A stretch of 64,000 bases of DNA from NCBI GenBank assembly GCA_033675265.1, contig JAUJYZ010001476.1, positions 16,001 to 80,000 of the forward strand. Direction: 5' to 3'. This stretch comes from Actinostola sp. cb2023. Its lineage: Eukaryota; Cnidaria; Anthozoa; Actiniaria; Actinostolidae. Numbering within the stretch: the stretch's first letter is position 1; each line of letters begins with the position of its first letter. Positions 1 to 14,200 of the stretch are shown piece after piece. Below the pieces are notes generated by a model, which saw only the letters and a list, made by a program, of their open reading frames with translations, ran no database searches and was not told the origin of the DNA. Made by a program: the position numbers and the translations under genes.

Positions 1-455
1 GTCACGCCCACTTCCTGCAACGGACACCATGCCATCCAATCACGTTCATCCTTCACCACATTGTTTACATTGAGGACGCAGGAAATAGTAAGGTCGTATT
101 ACTTATTGCTCTCGTTTGCGCTCAAACTTCAAAGTGTTCGCGAGGCTGCCTGCTACGATCGTAAAATAATAATATTCCGAAATCAAAAAAAGCGAAAACC
201 ATCAAATAGGGACAGGATCAAGAGAAGGTACCGAAAGAAGCATTACAGGACTCCCGGTCCTAATGGGATTATGACGTCGACACCAAAGGCGTTGTGTTTA
301 GAAATCAGAAATCCGTGTTTTTTGCGAATATCTCCTAAATAAAAAACATTTTCAACCAGAAAACACTAAAAAATGAAATTTCGATATGAAATCCATCCGT
401 TAGTGACAAAAACAAAAAATCGTCAAACTTTTTCCACTCAAGGTGAACCGTATCC
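1..455. other. Unassigned left flank
   Basis: AT-rich DNA in which I see no gene or repeat I can name. A 93-codon open frame (61-342) has no recognisable domain, no splice or promoter context and low-complexity basic residues, so I do not call it a gene. The stretch ends at the TTAA that begins the first inverted-repeat element. Confidence 0.4.
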
Positions 456-1587
456 TTAAAGGGGCACTGTCACGACACGCGCATGCGCGAATCTTGGCTT
501 CAATCTTGAAATCGTTCGCCAACGCTTTCAAGAGACCCGAGGAAAATTCAAATTCAGTGTGTTAATATATCGAGTTATATCATTGTAATCCTTGCACTCT
601 AGAAGATGATACTTATTCAGTACTTAGATTGATTGTTGTTTCGTATTTGTAGGTAGTTATTTTTGGTTTGAAGTCCAATTTTATACGCTTTTTATTTAAT
701 CGGCGAGAGCGATGGCGATGGCTTCTCATGGCGGCCGCCGGGATGTAGTGGTTGACAACGAATGTATTCAGGCGACAGGTTTATAAGTTTTGGTTTACTG
801 GGAAGATAGAATACGGTTATACTACATATTCTGAGTTCGCTATACTTCTCTTTAACAGCTCTGGAGTACCAAAGGAGGTAGGAAAGTATTCCGAACGACA
901 ACAACAATGTTTGACAACGCGTTCATTGACTTATTCACTCGAATTATTATGTTCTCAAAAAGAACTCAGTTGCATACATCATATCAATGTATTCCTTCGA
1001 GTTCATATGCATGTACTGAAGCTATTGCAAACAACTGTCACATTATGAGTTTTTATTTCTGCGAGGTTTGGAAGTAGTGACACAACGGCAAAGTGAACTC
1101 AGTGATTATACTTTTCACACGGGAATTATTTTGTGCAATTCTTTTTGCACTCTTTTGTACTCTTACAATTTAAGAAAACACGAGTACCTTATACAGTAGT
1201 GACATGTACATCTTCGTTAGTCTTTTTTGAAGCAAAGAAGTAATATGGACTTGGTTTTTAGCGATGTGAAATGTGAATAACTTCATCTGAGACGAGTTGT
1301 CACCTCGGATTGTCTGCTATTTAATGCCGTTCCTTCACCAGAAGTCGCTATAATAAGTACTTATTTCATGAAATATTTAGGTCACACGCTGTAAAGGTTG
1401 TATATTCTGAATAACTTGGAAGCACTCTGCGAAAACTTGATCGTAAAACACTTTCAAAACACATTGAAATTTACTAGCGCGATTCTCTTCGTAAACACAG
1501 ACGAGTTCGTTGACCTCTGCATATCATTAAAATCTCTGAATATCATTAAAATTGACGCATGCGCGCGTCGTGACAGTGCCCCTTTAA
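456..1587. mobile_element. TTAA-flanked TIR element 1 (piggyBac-like MITE)
   Basis: The left end reads TTAA then aggggcactgtcacgac. The right end is its reverse complement, finishing in TTAA at 1584-1587. The inverted repeats run about 33 bp with few mismatches and carry gcgcatgcgc-type sequence. TTAA target duplications are typical of piggyBac and a few other superfamilies. No transposase is encoded, so this is a non-autonomous copy. Its interior (about 640-890) recurs inverted at about 58740-58920, which shows a repeat family. The open frames inside it (692-907, 752-1048) are not credible genes. Confidence 0.85.
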
Positions 1588-3451
1588 GAGAGGATGTCAG
1601 TAAGAATCGAGATTCGCCGGTCAACTAAAAAAAATCGAATTTAATTTTCTTTCGCCATATCATTACTTTCGATGACCTATTTTAGGGAAAAATAATAAAA
1701 AGTTCCAGCGATTTTTATTTTAGAAGAAATTTGCAGTTTTCAAAAACCCGCCTGATGACTGAAAATTGTCGGCTAAATTATAAGGCAACTTTGAACAGTC
1801 GGTGTGTGTTCATCTCTAGCACTACAACAACGACATTCAGTATACTTAATAAACGTTTCTTGGTCTTTTCTACTGTAGTATTTATTTTTGTGTAACTTTT
1901 GTAGTTATTTTTCAAATTTGGTTTTAAAAACGTGTACTGAGCGCTATGAACGGAACGTTGAAATATAGGCAATGTTTGAGGTACGAAAACGGAATCTGGT
2001 ACCTAATTCTTTGAGGAAAACGCCATGCTCCAGGAAAGCTTCACGTTTGCTCTTTCAATTTAGAAAGTTTCAACTTTGAGAATTCAATGTAGCATTTTTG
2101 AGAAATAAAACTATTATGCTTGGGACTGCCAAAATTAGCATTAATTTCGACCTATCGCGGACATTTTTGTCGTCCAAACACAAAACGTAATGCCAAAACA
2201 CGACTATCTTTCACTTTTAGTTGATTGCTGCTGATGGAAAACAATCTTCGAGTCAATAGGAATGCTTTTAAACAATGAGTCGTAAATAACTCTCGCAAAA
2301 GTTAAAATTAGCATAGATTGTCGATCAGATAATAGCATCTCACAGAAAAATTTACGAATTTTGTCTAAACGACATTTATACGAAATTCCACCCTTTCAAG
2401 CAAGTATGAATTCTGTTTTGTTTTATATTTTATGATTAAAACTATTATTTCATGCCGCAAAAAAAATATTCGAAGGGCAGTAGCGTGACTTGCAGCAGTT
2501 ACATTGCGTTACATAATTGGGCTTGTCAACAAAGTGGAGCATCCAGTCAAAATATCCAAACTCTTCATGAATAAGCGCCAGTTTTAAGTATAAATCAGCT
2601 TAATTATTTGTTAATCTTATTTGGACCAAATTCTAAGCATTTCAAAGTGAAGAACCATAATTTTCGGAAACGGCCAATACTACGGTGTTTATTTGACCAA
2701 TGAATATATGCTAATTTTCACTATTTTAGGAGCTTAATGTGGCTGAAATAGCTCAAATATTGTTGAAAATCATTCCTATTGACTCGAAGATTGTTTTCCA
2801 TCAGCAGCAATCAACTAACAGTGCAAGATAGTCGTGTTTTGGCATTAAGTTTTGTGTTTTAACGACAAAAATGTCCGCGACAGGCCGAAATTAATGCTAA
2901 TTTTGGCAGTCCCAAGCATAATTGTTTTATTTCTCTAAAATGCTACATTGAATTCTCAAAGTTGAAACTTTCTACACTGAAAGAGCAAAGGTGAAGCTTT
3001 TCTGGGGCATGGCGTTTTCCTCAAAGAATTAGGTACCAGATTCCGTTTTCGTACCTCAAACATTGCCTATATTTCAACGTTCCGTTCATGGCGCTCAGTA
3101 CACCTTTTTAAAACCAAATTTGAAAAATAACTACAAAAGTTACACAAAAATAAATACTACAGTAGAAAAGACCAAGAAACGTTTATTAAGTTTGCTGAAT
3201 GTCGTTGTTGTAGTGCTAGAGATAAACACACACCGACTGTTCAAAGTTGCCTTATAATTTAGCCGACAATTTTCAGTCATCAGGCGGGTTTTTAGAAACT
3301 GCAAATTTCTCCTAAAATAAAAATCGCTGGAACTTTTTATTATTTTTCCCTAAAATAGGTCATCGAAAGGAATGATATGGCGAAAGAAAATTAAATTCGA
3401 TTTTTTTTAGTTGACCGGCGAATCTCGATTCTTACTGACATCCTCTCTTAA
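1584..3451. mobile_element. Long-armed foldback element with TTAA ends
   Basis: The arms at about 1588-2265 and 2765-3447 are near-perfect reverse complements (~680 bp each) around a ~500 bp loop. Both outer ends read TTAA followed by gagaggatgtcagtaag. The left TTAA is shared with the right end of the neighbouring element 1, so one element inserted at the edge of the other. The matching 64-codon frames on each arm (1778-1972 minus, 3063-3257 plus) are mirror copies of the same repeat DNA, not genes. Confidence 0.85.
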
Positions 3452-3465
3452 TGTGTAATAAATAC

Positions 3466-3541
3466 ATTTATATACTTCTCAGATCATCAAACTACTGTAC
3501 CATGTGGTAAAACCTGTAGTATAACAACTGAACAGTGTTTA
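3466..3541 (+). repeat. Partial duplicate of gene A exon start and acceptor site
   Basis: The segment with the acceptor ttatatacttctcag and the first ~60 bases of the exon at 3577 is present twice. The copy at 3466-3541 differs by one base near its start (caaacta versus caagcta) and then runs into a (TA)n tract at 3540-3561. The complete exon follows at 3577. The first copy lacks the rest of the exon and a donor, so it is a decoy acceptor rather than a usable exon. Confidence 0.8.
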
Positions 3542-3576
3542 TATATATATATATATATATTTTATATACTTCTCAG

Positions 3577-3819
3577 ATCATCAAGCTACTGTACCATGTG
3601 GTAAAACCTGTAGTATAACAACTGAACAGTGTTTATCAGTAACTCCTGATGGAAATCCTTTCCCAAGTGTGAGTTGTCGCCAACAGGAAATTGTCCAAGT
3701 CACACGTCAGAACAAGACATATAAAATGTGTGGCAAAAAGGAGGAGAAAACAAAAAGTACCTGTGATGTTTCTAATGGTATTGGAAGTTGCAGCTTCAAA
3801 CTTGAAGTCCATCCAAAGA
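3577..3819 (+). CDS. Gene A exon: Cys-rich extracellular module
   Basis: A phase 1-1 exon of 243 bases between ctcag and gtaagc, encoding about 80 residues. Cysteines fall in CGKTC, EQC, SC, MCG, TC and SC contexts (eight in all). It looks like a small disulfide-bonded extracellular domain, but I do not recognise the fold. It starts with a CGKTC motif and ends FKLEVHPK before joining the SEA exons. The symmetrical phase fits exon-shuffled surface proteins. Confidence 0.7.
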
Positions 3820-3887
3820 GTAAGCTCTCCGTATTATGTTTTACATTTCAGATCTGAATAGAATAAACTAGAATAATATAATAATAC

Positions 3888-3923
<36 letters not shown>

Positions 3924-6900
3924 TAGGAGCCCATTAATGGGCTCCCAGGGGGGGTACTCAGGGGTATCAGTGACGGGTAGGTGCGAAGGCTTTTTTTGGG
4001 TTTGAAATTCGCGGCTTGGGATTTTTTTGGGTTTTCATTTTTCTGATGGACTTTTTTTGATATAAAGATTTTGTCAAGGACTTTTTGGGGGTTGATAAAA
4101 ATGATATCCTACCATTCTCGATTTTATGCGGATTTTTTGGGGTTATGGTTTTGGGCCGTTGGACTTTTTTGGGGTCTTGTTTTCGCGTAATGGACTTTTT
4201 TTGGGTTAAAATGTTTGGCCTCATTCGCACCTCCCCGTCACTGATACCCCTGAGTACCCCCCCCTGGGAATGGGCTCCTGTAATAATATAATAATAATAA
4301 CGATTTATTAAACAGATCCATGTTGAAAAAATGGCTCTTCCCTGTTTAAATGCTATCTAAATAAATTAAACTATATATCTAAACTATCTAAACTACATTG
4401 TATATTATAAAATTAAAATTAAAATTAATTAATTAATCAATCAATCAATCAATTAAATGAAATAATAAATATGAATATAGAATAAATATAGAATAAGAAT
4501 ATATAGAATAAGAATACGAATAAGAATGATAGAATAAATATAGAATTAGAATATATAGAATTAGAATAAGAATATAAGAATAAATATAGAATAAAATGTT
4601 CACATATTAAGTACCACAGTAGGGATGAAATGAGCCAGATTGTTCGGTGGATGACGTCATATTCTTGGTGGGCGCTGACGTAAATGGAAAATATTCCTTG
4701 CTTTTAATGAAACCAAAGTACCTTCTTCTGAAAGAGATATACAATATAAATATATCTGCCAATTTTGGGCCTACAACGATGTTTCATTTCAATTGCAAAT
4801 ATATGAGCCTTCAAATATGCCTCGCCGGTTCTACAGTAAATGTATGGCGCCGCCATGTTGGTGTACAATTCTGTACACCAACATGGCGGAACAAATTAAA
4901 TACCAAAGCTCAAAATTACGTTATTATTTTATATAATTCCTTTGTTTTAGTTATTTACCTATTAAATTAATAAAACTAACTTATCATCTCCAAGTCCAGA
5001 AACCTATAAATAATCTAGGCAGTTTTTCCCAAACCCGGCGGGATACATGGTATCAAGCGAGATTGCGTGACAGAATTCAATTAATTAATAAATCGAAAAC
5101 CAAACATCGGAATCGTCTGAAATTTGGCGAAAAGACTCATTTTAAACACAACTACAGAATATCAAACCAACAGTTTTGTGCTATGCATAGAATGAATTTT
5201 AAGATTTTCGTGACGTCACGGTGCCACAATAATTCTGTGGAGGATGACGTCATATTTTAATTTTCCGTCAAGAGACCATGAGGGACAGAGAGGGAGTCTT
5301 CCAGTATAGGGTTTGGGATATCTGAATTTCACTAAATCTATTTTTAGAATGCGGACGTCTGAGTAAACTAACTTCCGGTTCAAAGCATATGTTAAAAAAT
5401 ATTTTTTTTTGGCCGAGTATTTTGACTCTGATGTTGACTGAAATCATCAGAAAAGCATCGCAAGAATTTATTTGATATGGAAAGGAGTTGTTTAAAACAG
5501 AGGCCAAAAGTCGCCTTGTGTTGTGGTCTGTAGGATTGAATGAACAACAAAAACTAAACGCCGAAAACTACTGCCAACTCAACAAGAAGGTCGCTGCATG
5601 AAGAAGGTCGCTAGGTTTGTACTTTCTTCTTGGTGTTCTGCCTTGAACAATTAAGAAAAACATTCCCAAGAATAGATGTAATCGATTTGAAAGTGCATTA
5701 AAGACTAAAATCCGATGGAAAATCTAAGGATAAAGTCGTGAAAATTGCTGGTTTTCCAAAAAGGCTGTTGATTGTTGTAGCGGTGGATGCAAAGCTGCCG
5801 GCTTAGCCGAAGACTTTCAAAGACGTATTTTAAAGTCTCTTTCGTCAAACTATTTCGTCAGAAAGTGACTTCAATTTATTCTTGGATGTGGTTTAATGGT
5901 ATCTTGTAATTATCGTTGTGGCGTTTGAAGAGTTTTCACAAGGCTATTTGTCGTGTCTGTCGCGCCAAAAGTTGATTATGCAAATTATGTAAAATCATGT
6001 AAAGGTGAAGCCCCGTGAGTTGGCGGCGTTTACCACGAAATTTTAAGTTATAAAAGTTAGTACTCACATTTCCTTAAAATTTCCGTGTAATAACAAGTTT
6101 ATACGCCTGGATTGGAGTCAAGAAATGTTCGCAAGCAAGAATTTGTGTTGTTTGGACAGGATATTGTCGTTCTTGAAGCATAAAGATCAAGTTTTCGTCG
6201 AGCGAAGGTACATTGTTTCATATTAGACTTCGTGTCGCGTTGATTGCTACGATGTCGAATGTCGACGATTCAGTGATTTCTGAGAGAATCGTAGCTTTAA
6301 AGAGGACCAAATCTGGTCACCTTGGTGAGATTACCAAGATTTATCGACGACTTGAGGAATATCTCAAGGATTATACGTTCTTTATTGATGTTCAAAGCGA
6401 AAGGGAACGCTTGGAGACACAATGGTCTCGTTATACACGTGTATATAGTGAAATTATTGAGCTTTTAACCGACCAAAACGAAAGGATGACAGAAGCCAAT
6501 AGTCATGAAGAGCATGTTAAAGCTTATTGGAGAAGACAGTGAAGTAAATATTTCAGTGCACGCGCTATCAGGAATGCGAAGTATGCATATGTTAAATCAA
6601 TAATAATAATAATAATAATATCTTTATTTATATAGCGCTATTTCATGGTATGTCAATAGCGCTTTACAGAGTGATAATATAATAATATATATGATAATAA
6701 TAATATGATATAGAAAATAATATAATATAAATTAATTGGTTTAGCTCCTACTTTCACGAACGCACCCAATTTATCTCCATCGATGACAAGCGCTCGCGTT
6801 CTCAAGAACTCCCCTCTGGGGTGCCACAAGGCTCTATACTAGGACCGATACTCTATCTTCTATATACATCACCTCTATCTGATGTCATTAAAAAGCATAA

Positions 6901-9900
6901 CATGGATTATCATTTCTATGCCGACGACACGCAAGTCTACATGTCCTTCCGCCCTTCTGACGTTGACAGTATCGATCTGGTAAAGCAAAGAGTGGAGTCG
7001 TGCGTTCAAGCGATACAGATGTGGATGACCAGCAACAGATTAAAACTGAACAGTGACAAAACCGAGCTGTTGATTCTCAATGCACATCATAGACCTTCAC
7101 CACCATTAAACTCTGTCTACAAGGAACAAGAAATCAACCAGACGACGATGCTCGTAGCGTAGTGTCTACACGTTCTAGAAAGTCTATGAGCTCTAGCGTT
7201 TCCAAATCTAGTTCAACTGCTAGAGAAAATGCCAAGTTAAAGATAATTTTATCTGAAAAGAGATTACAGCAATTGAAAAGATCTAAAGAAAGGAAACTAA
7301 AGGAAGAACAATTAAAGCTAGACAACGAGATTGCGGAAGCTGAAGACGTAGCAGAATTAGCTCAGACGAGAGACCAGTTTTATGAGGAGTATGACAGTGA
7401 TGAAAAGGACCCTGTTGTAGATATAGATGTTATTCAGCACAAGCAAGTGGTCGTTGATAACTGCGGTTCTATTGAACCTAAAGGTGTAAATACGTGTAAG
7501 GAACAGCTACCCAAGGAACAAGAAGTTCATTCTAACGATACGCCAACGTGTGTACAAAATTCATCTGCACAAATGCAAGTTACAAATAACCCGCCATCCG
7601 AGAAGATACCATTATCTACCTCAACACCAGCCCAGCAAGCTATGCCAAGGTCATATATTGCAGAATCTAGTCTAAATGTTAATGCTACTACATATTCCCC
7701 AGTTTGGACGACCAACGAACCCAACAAGGCGTCGCCCTTTAGCACTACTGAAAGCATGATGGACAGAATTACGTCAGGAATAGATTCTATAGTCATTCGA
7801 TCCAGTCTTCCACCCTTGGACGTTGTGAAGTTTGATGGCAACCCACATGAATTCTTCAGATTCAAGGCACGGTTCCATGAAATGGTTGATTCTCAAAATA
7901 TCTCTGAAGTGCAAAAGATGTCGCGACTGTTGCAATTCCTCGATGGACGAGCACACAACGCAGTAAGTGGATTCGAAGGAGTGCCTGGCGGATTGAGAAG
8001 TGCATTGGAATTGTTGGAACGACGTTTTGGACAGCCACAGATAGTAGCAAAATCGTGTGTTGATACATTGGTGGATGGACCCAACATATCAAGTAATGAT
8101 AGAATAGCGCTGCAAGGACTTGCGGATCGCTCAAGAACCTTGTACGAGACTTTAAAGGCAATGGACGCACTGTCAGAAATGAACATGTCAAACTTAGCTA
8201 AATTGACAAGCAGATTACCCATCCATACGTGATACGTCTACAGATGAAGTGGAGAGACGAAGCTCAACGTATTAGAGCGGACGATCTCCCAATCTAAAGG
8301 ACATAGTCGAGTTCGTAGAGAAGCAGGCTGATGCAGCAAGTGACCCAGTCTTTAGGAAAATTGGAGAATCGTACAAAGGATTACAGAAACCGCCATTTAA
8401 ACCAGGTCGACGATTACAATCATCCAGTGTATCGCCTGCAGTGAGCGGAGCAAGGGTGACAACGTTAGCAACCCAAGTCGAATCTCAAAACCAGCAAACC
8501 TCATCAGTAGAGTGCAAGAGCGTCTCCTTTTCAGAATCAAATTCTAAATGCTTCAGCTGTGAATCCTCGCATAAGATCGAAGATTGTTCTGACTTTGCCA
8601 GCAAGTCTGTCCGACAAAGAAGTATCCTCGTGCGACAAAAGGGACTGTGCTGTAACTGCTTAAGAAAGGGACATTTTGTCGCGCAATGTAAATCAAAGTT
8701 TCGGTGCAAGACGTGTCAGCAGCTGCACCATTCATTACTACACAAGTCTGTAGAGGATAAATATTAAATATCGTCTAACGACCCTACGTTTAATGTGAGT
8801 GTAGTAACTATGCCAGATGTTGATGTGGAGTCAGCGAGCTACGCTAGTTATTCTACAAAGGGAAGGATCGCCCTGCAAGTCGTACCAATTCAAGTCCTTA
8901 GCAATAATGGATATTCTATTAGTACTTACGCTTTACTGGACACTGGAAGTGAAGAAACATTCATTTCAAAGAACATTACAGATAAACTAGGAATACAGAT
9001 CAACGATTATGATGAATTAGCTGTTTGTACGCTTTCCGGAGAATCAACGGTGAAGGTTGGCCGTACGGATCTGGACATAAAGGCAGTTGACAGCCAGCAC
9101 AATGATGTTGTGCAGATCAAGGACGTTAAGGTAGTAGAGAACCTTAATATTAACACTACAAGACCGAAGGACTTGTCGAAATGGTCCCATTTAAAGGACA
9201 TTGTAATACCCGAAGTAGACGAGAAGCAAGTGTTGATGCTCATTGGCGCGAACGTACCTGAAGCTCAGGTTCACGTTGAGCACCGCGTCGGAAGAGCGGG
9301 AGAACCATATGCTGTTTCGTACGGTACTGGGATGGGCGGTGCTCGGACCAGTAGATAGTACAAACTCTTGCCAATCGTCGAAGGTCAACGTTAATTACGT
9401 GAAGTACGGAAGTGAATTAAGCGACCAACAAATGAGTCAGTTCCTTAGACTTGAGGATGTTGATGTCAACAAGAGCTCAAAGCGAGCAATGTCAGTCGAA
9501 GATCAGGAGTCAATGAAACAAATGGAGAGTTCAGTTCGTAAAGTAGATGGACACTACGAAGTAGGAATACTGTGGAAGAACACAGAACCATGGTTACCTG
9601 AGAACCGGCAGATGGCCGAAGCAAGACTACAGTCACTCAAGAGAAAGCTGGAACGCAATGAACACTTACATCGAAAGTACAGAGACTTTATGAACAATCT
9701 AGTAGCTAAAGGCTATGCAAGGAAACTGACCGCTGAAGAGGCGGGTAAACCAAGCAAGAAAACATGGTACTTACCACACCATGCAGTGTTTCATCCACAA
9801 AAGAAGGATAAAATTCATGTCGTGTTTGACGCAGCTGCCCTGTACAATGGCGTCTCCCTAAATAACCAACTAAATCAAGGTCCTGATTTGTCGAACAGTC

Positions 9901-11202
9901 TTCTCGGCATACTTCTCAGGTTCCGAGAAGAACCCATCGCGCTCGTCGCTGAAATAGAAGGGATGTTTAATCAGGTTAAAGGGGCTGTGTCATGGTTAAC
10001 AATTGGACTGGGTACTAGTGTTAAACTTGAAAAAGTGAGACTCACTATTTCAAGTTATCGAGTGCCATCTTGGATTTGAATCGTAACGACAGATCGTAGT
10101 TTGTATATTCTCCAGTTGTATATGCATATTTTATCCGTTTTGAGTTAATGTTCGATCCCTTTTAATGTTCAAATGTCTTCTGGTGCGAAGTTCAAAGGCA
10201 AACGATCTCAGTTTATCGGCGGCCGCCGAAGGCAAAATTCGGGTTGCAAGAAACGATTCGATAACAAAGACGATCGTTGGATCGGAGACCACGGACCACG
10301 GCAGCAAAGTCGGGCTAGGATATATGTCAATAGGTTTTTTGATTCGCTTGACTACTTTCAGTTGAGATGAGAATAATTATTAAGTTAACGTGTCATGAAT
10401 ATCATTAAAAATAGGCACTAATGCGCATGTGCAGCTCATGACACAGCCCCTTTAAGGTTCCTCCAGAAGACAGTGAGGCACTGCGGTTCCTTTGGTGGGA
10501 ATCGGGCCTAGAAGAACAACCATCAGAGCATGACGAGATTAAGCCTGGTCTGAAATTCGCAGCATGCTATCACGACTCATCTATCAACGACTAGTTAATT
10601 GTATTGTGTATCGCGTGTACCGTTACTAGAAACGCGACACTGTGACAGTCACAAAGAGTAAACACGTCATGTAGTTAATATGGAACATCGCTATATAAGG
10701 GGATGCTCTTCGCGCGCAAATTCAAATTCCCGGCAGATCTGGTTGAGGTTATAGCTATGTCGTGTTTATATTGATGGCTTCGGCAAAGAGAAAGGCCTTT
10801 ATGTCTTTTCAATGAAAAATGTGCGATGGCAAAGGTAGGTAGTGATATTTTAAGTACTTTCCTGGGGAAATTCAGTATGAAGTTCCTTAATTTGCGACGG
10901 GTTGCGATCGAGTGAAGAAACTAGCGAGTTTGTATGGGAAGACATCGAACGTATTGTGGTCGTGGCGACCCTGTTCGGCATAGTTTTTGTCGCGCTCTTC
11001 GACGTAAAGACGTCAGCAAAGATAAGATGCTAGCATCAAAAGATATTAGTCACTTCGTTGAGTACGTAAATACACAGGAGATCGAACTGCCAACTTCGAA
11101 AGACACGATCCCGTCATAATCTCGACACTCCTCCGTACCTACCAAAGCAATCGAATTATGTCGCCGTGCAGAGGATCGAAGGTGTCTCTTTTGGTTCAAG
11201 GC

Positions 11203-11239
<37 letters not shown>

Positions 11240-14200
11240 CCAAAAGAACACGGACCGTTTGCAATGGTGACTCATGCCGGAGTTGAGACCTAATGACTAT
11301 GCTGATGACAAAACAAACATATGGCTCTCGCAAGGCTCTGAATGATACGAGAATGAAGCGTTGTCTGGATTCAGTTGTACATGTAAAGCTTGCAAGAAAG
11401 CTACCAGATATCTCATGACAGACTGTGTTGAATTTTCTCAATCTTGGGAAAACTTTTGGGGTAAGAGGTCATCTTCTGAATCTTTCTCATGATGTAATTT
11501 TCCGGTGTTTTGTAGTCACTAATGTCAATTTAGGAATCCTGGAGACAGCATAGTCACTGGGCCGAGAGGCTGTGGCTTTGTGTAGACATTGTCTACTTGA
11601 TGTTTCCTTGGGAGACCGCTAACATAAACTGTAACTGAATAATATACATCTACTGTGTTTTGTACAAACTGTTATTTATTAATTTCATTCTATTTTCACT
11701 AATGTCAACTAGTTTAGGAATCCTGGAGACAGCATAGTCACTGGGCCGAGAGGCTGTGGCTTTGTGTAGACATTGTCTACTTGATGTTTCCTTGGGAGAC
11801 CGCTAACATAAACTGTAACTGAATAATATACATCTACTGTGTTTTGTACAAACAGTTATTTATCAATGTCATTCTATTTTCACTAATGTCAATTTAGGAA
11901 TCCTGGAGACAGCATAGTCACTGGGCCGAGAGGCTGTGGCTTTGTGTAGACATTGTCTACTTGATGTTTCCTTGGGAGACCGCTAACATAAACTGTACTT
12001 CTAATCACTTTAAATCTGTAAAATACGGTGTGATATCATATACACAATTAAAAACATTATTACCATTGTTACCAGTTACTTTTGTATTCAACTAACAAAG
12101 ATTGTGTTCCGTTTTGTGTTCTACAGAGATATATATGAGCAGAGTATCACTATGAGGAGCTGTTCAATCACCGTCGAACTTTATATGTACCGAACCTTTT
12201 GCACGAGAACAACCTCAGTGTATAGAACGAGGTCATTGATCTAGCGGCCGACTAAAATGTAACACAACTTACAATGTAAATAGATTTGTCAGCACTGCAA
12301 TCAGAATAATAGCTGTAAATTATATTAAGATGACAGGAAAAACAGAATAGGTATAATATTTTTATTGATAAACGACGCTGTTTCAATATCAGTCAGATTA
12401 TTTTTAGAATTCGAAAGCAATAATTTTATCCTTTTAGATCTTTAAAAAATGCGTGGTATTTGTGGTTTGGGCTTGGCCGTCACTTTTGATGCCTCTCAGT
12501 AATTACCAATGGTTATTTATCAAGACCCCCTGCCGATGTTTTACGATTCATTCGCAAAACATCAGCAGGGGTCAAGCATTTCAGATCAGGCCTAATCTCG
12601 TCATGTCAGATGACTACGCACATTTTTGGTGCTACCGACTCGTCGAGTTGTGCCAACTACTGCCTAAAAAGAGCTGCGGAAGACAACAAAGAAAGATACA
12701 GTGAAACAGTCGTGAATATAGTCAAGAATGACTTTTACGTCGATGATTTAGTCAAGTCTGTTAAAACCGAAGAAGCAGCAAAGTCTTTGGCAACCGAGAT
12801 AACAACGCTACTTGGAGAGTCTGGCTTTAGATTAACAAAATGGATGAGCAATAGTCGAGAGGTGCTTGCAGCGATACCGGAAGGGGAACGAGCCAAACCG
12901 ACGCTCGATCTTGATCTTGATAATCTCCCAATACAGAGAACACTCGGCGTCCAATGGGACGTAGAGAAGGACGCGTTCCTATTCATGATCAACGAGCCCA
13001 ACAAACCACCAACAAAGCGCGGAATTCTCTCGGCCGTGAGCTCATTGTATGATCCTATTGGATTTGTTAGTCCAGTGCTATTGGAAGCGAAGAAAATACT
13101 GCAAAGGCTTTGGAAGTTGAACCTGGGTTGTGACGATCCAATTCCAGAGGAGCTACAACATCACTGGAATAAATGGAAACGAGAATTGACGAGCTTGTCG
13201 CATGTCCAAATCCCTAGAGTCTACCTGGTGAATGAAACGGATATCATTGACATATCTCTTCACCTGTTCGCAGATGCTTCTGAAGACGGCTATGGCATGT
13301 GCGCCTACCTTAGATTCGTCCAAGCAAATGGACTGCTTCACTGTTCGTTTGTAATTGGAAGATCGAGGAGTTCTCCAGTGAGGCCTATATATCAATACAC
13401 AGGCTTGAGCTACAAGCTGCAACATTGTCTGTCAAAATATACAGAATCTTGATGGACGAGCTTACATGTAAGATAAGTAGATCAATCTTCTGGACTGATT
13501 CCCATACAGCATTATAGTATATTAACAACGTGACGAAAAGATTCCAAGCTTACGTTGCAAATCGCGCAGCAGAAATCCGTGAAGTTACCAGCCCAGACCA
13601 GTGGAGGCATTGTCCTGGGCGCCTCAATCTCGCTGATGATGCTTCACGTGGGTTGAGCCCTCAAAAGCTGTCAAACGAGCACCGTTGGTGGAAGGGACCA
13701 CAATTCTTGTAGGAACCAGAAGATACCTGGCCTGATGTAAAGGTAGAAGAAATCTCTGACGCTGATCCCGAAGTGCGGAGCGAAGCAAGAATCCATCAAG
13801 TTGGCGTCAATGCTTCAGACAGCAAACAAGCGATGAGAGACCTTATAGAGAGCTGCAGCTCGTGGTCAACATTACAAAGACGCGTTGCTTGGTTGGTACG
13901 ATTTTGTCGTTGGATCATCAGTAGAAGAACTGCCAGTCATACAGGCCCACTAACACTTGAAGATTTGAATAACGCAACTCATGTTATCGTTCGAAGCGTC
14001 CAAAGGGACTGTTTCTCTCAAGAACTGTCAGAAGTTCGAAGCAAAGGAGAAGTTAGGAAAATAAGCGTTACGGCTGATCTGAGGCCAGTTGAAATGGATG
14101 GTATACTTCGCGTAGGAGGCCGATTACAGAAAGCTGTTGAACTGTCATTGGACGAAAAACACCCAATGATTTTGCCTAAGAAACACCATCTAAGTGAATT

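Noticed and set aside
61..342. 93-codon frame at the left end
   Set aside because: No recognisable domain, splice context or promoter; basic low-complexity content.
3967..4291. Overlapping frames 3967-4230 minus and 4085-4291 plus
   Set aside because: They are inside the G-tract MITE and made of homopolymer-derived codons.
7527..8222. Several minus-strand frames over BEL gag
   Set aside because: Antisense shadows of the DUF1759-like region.
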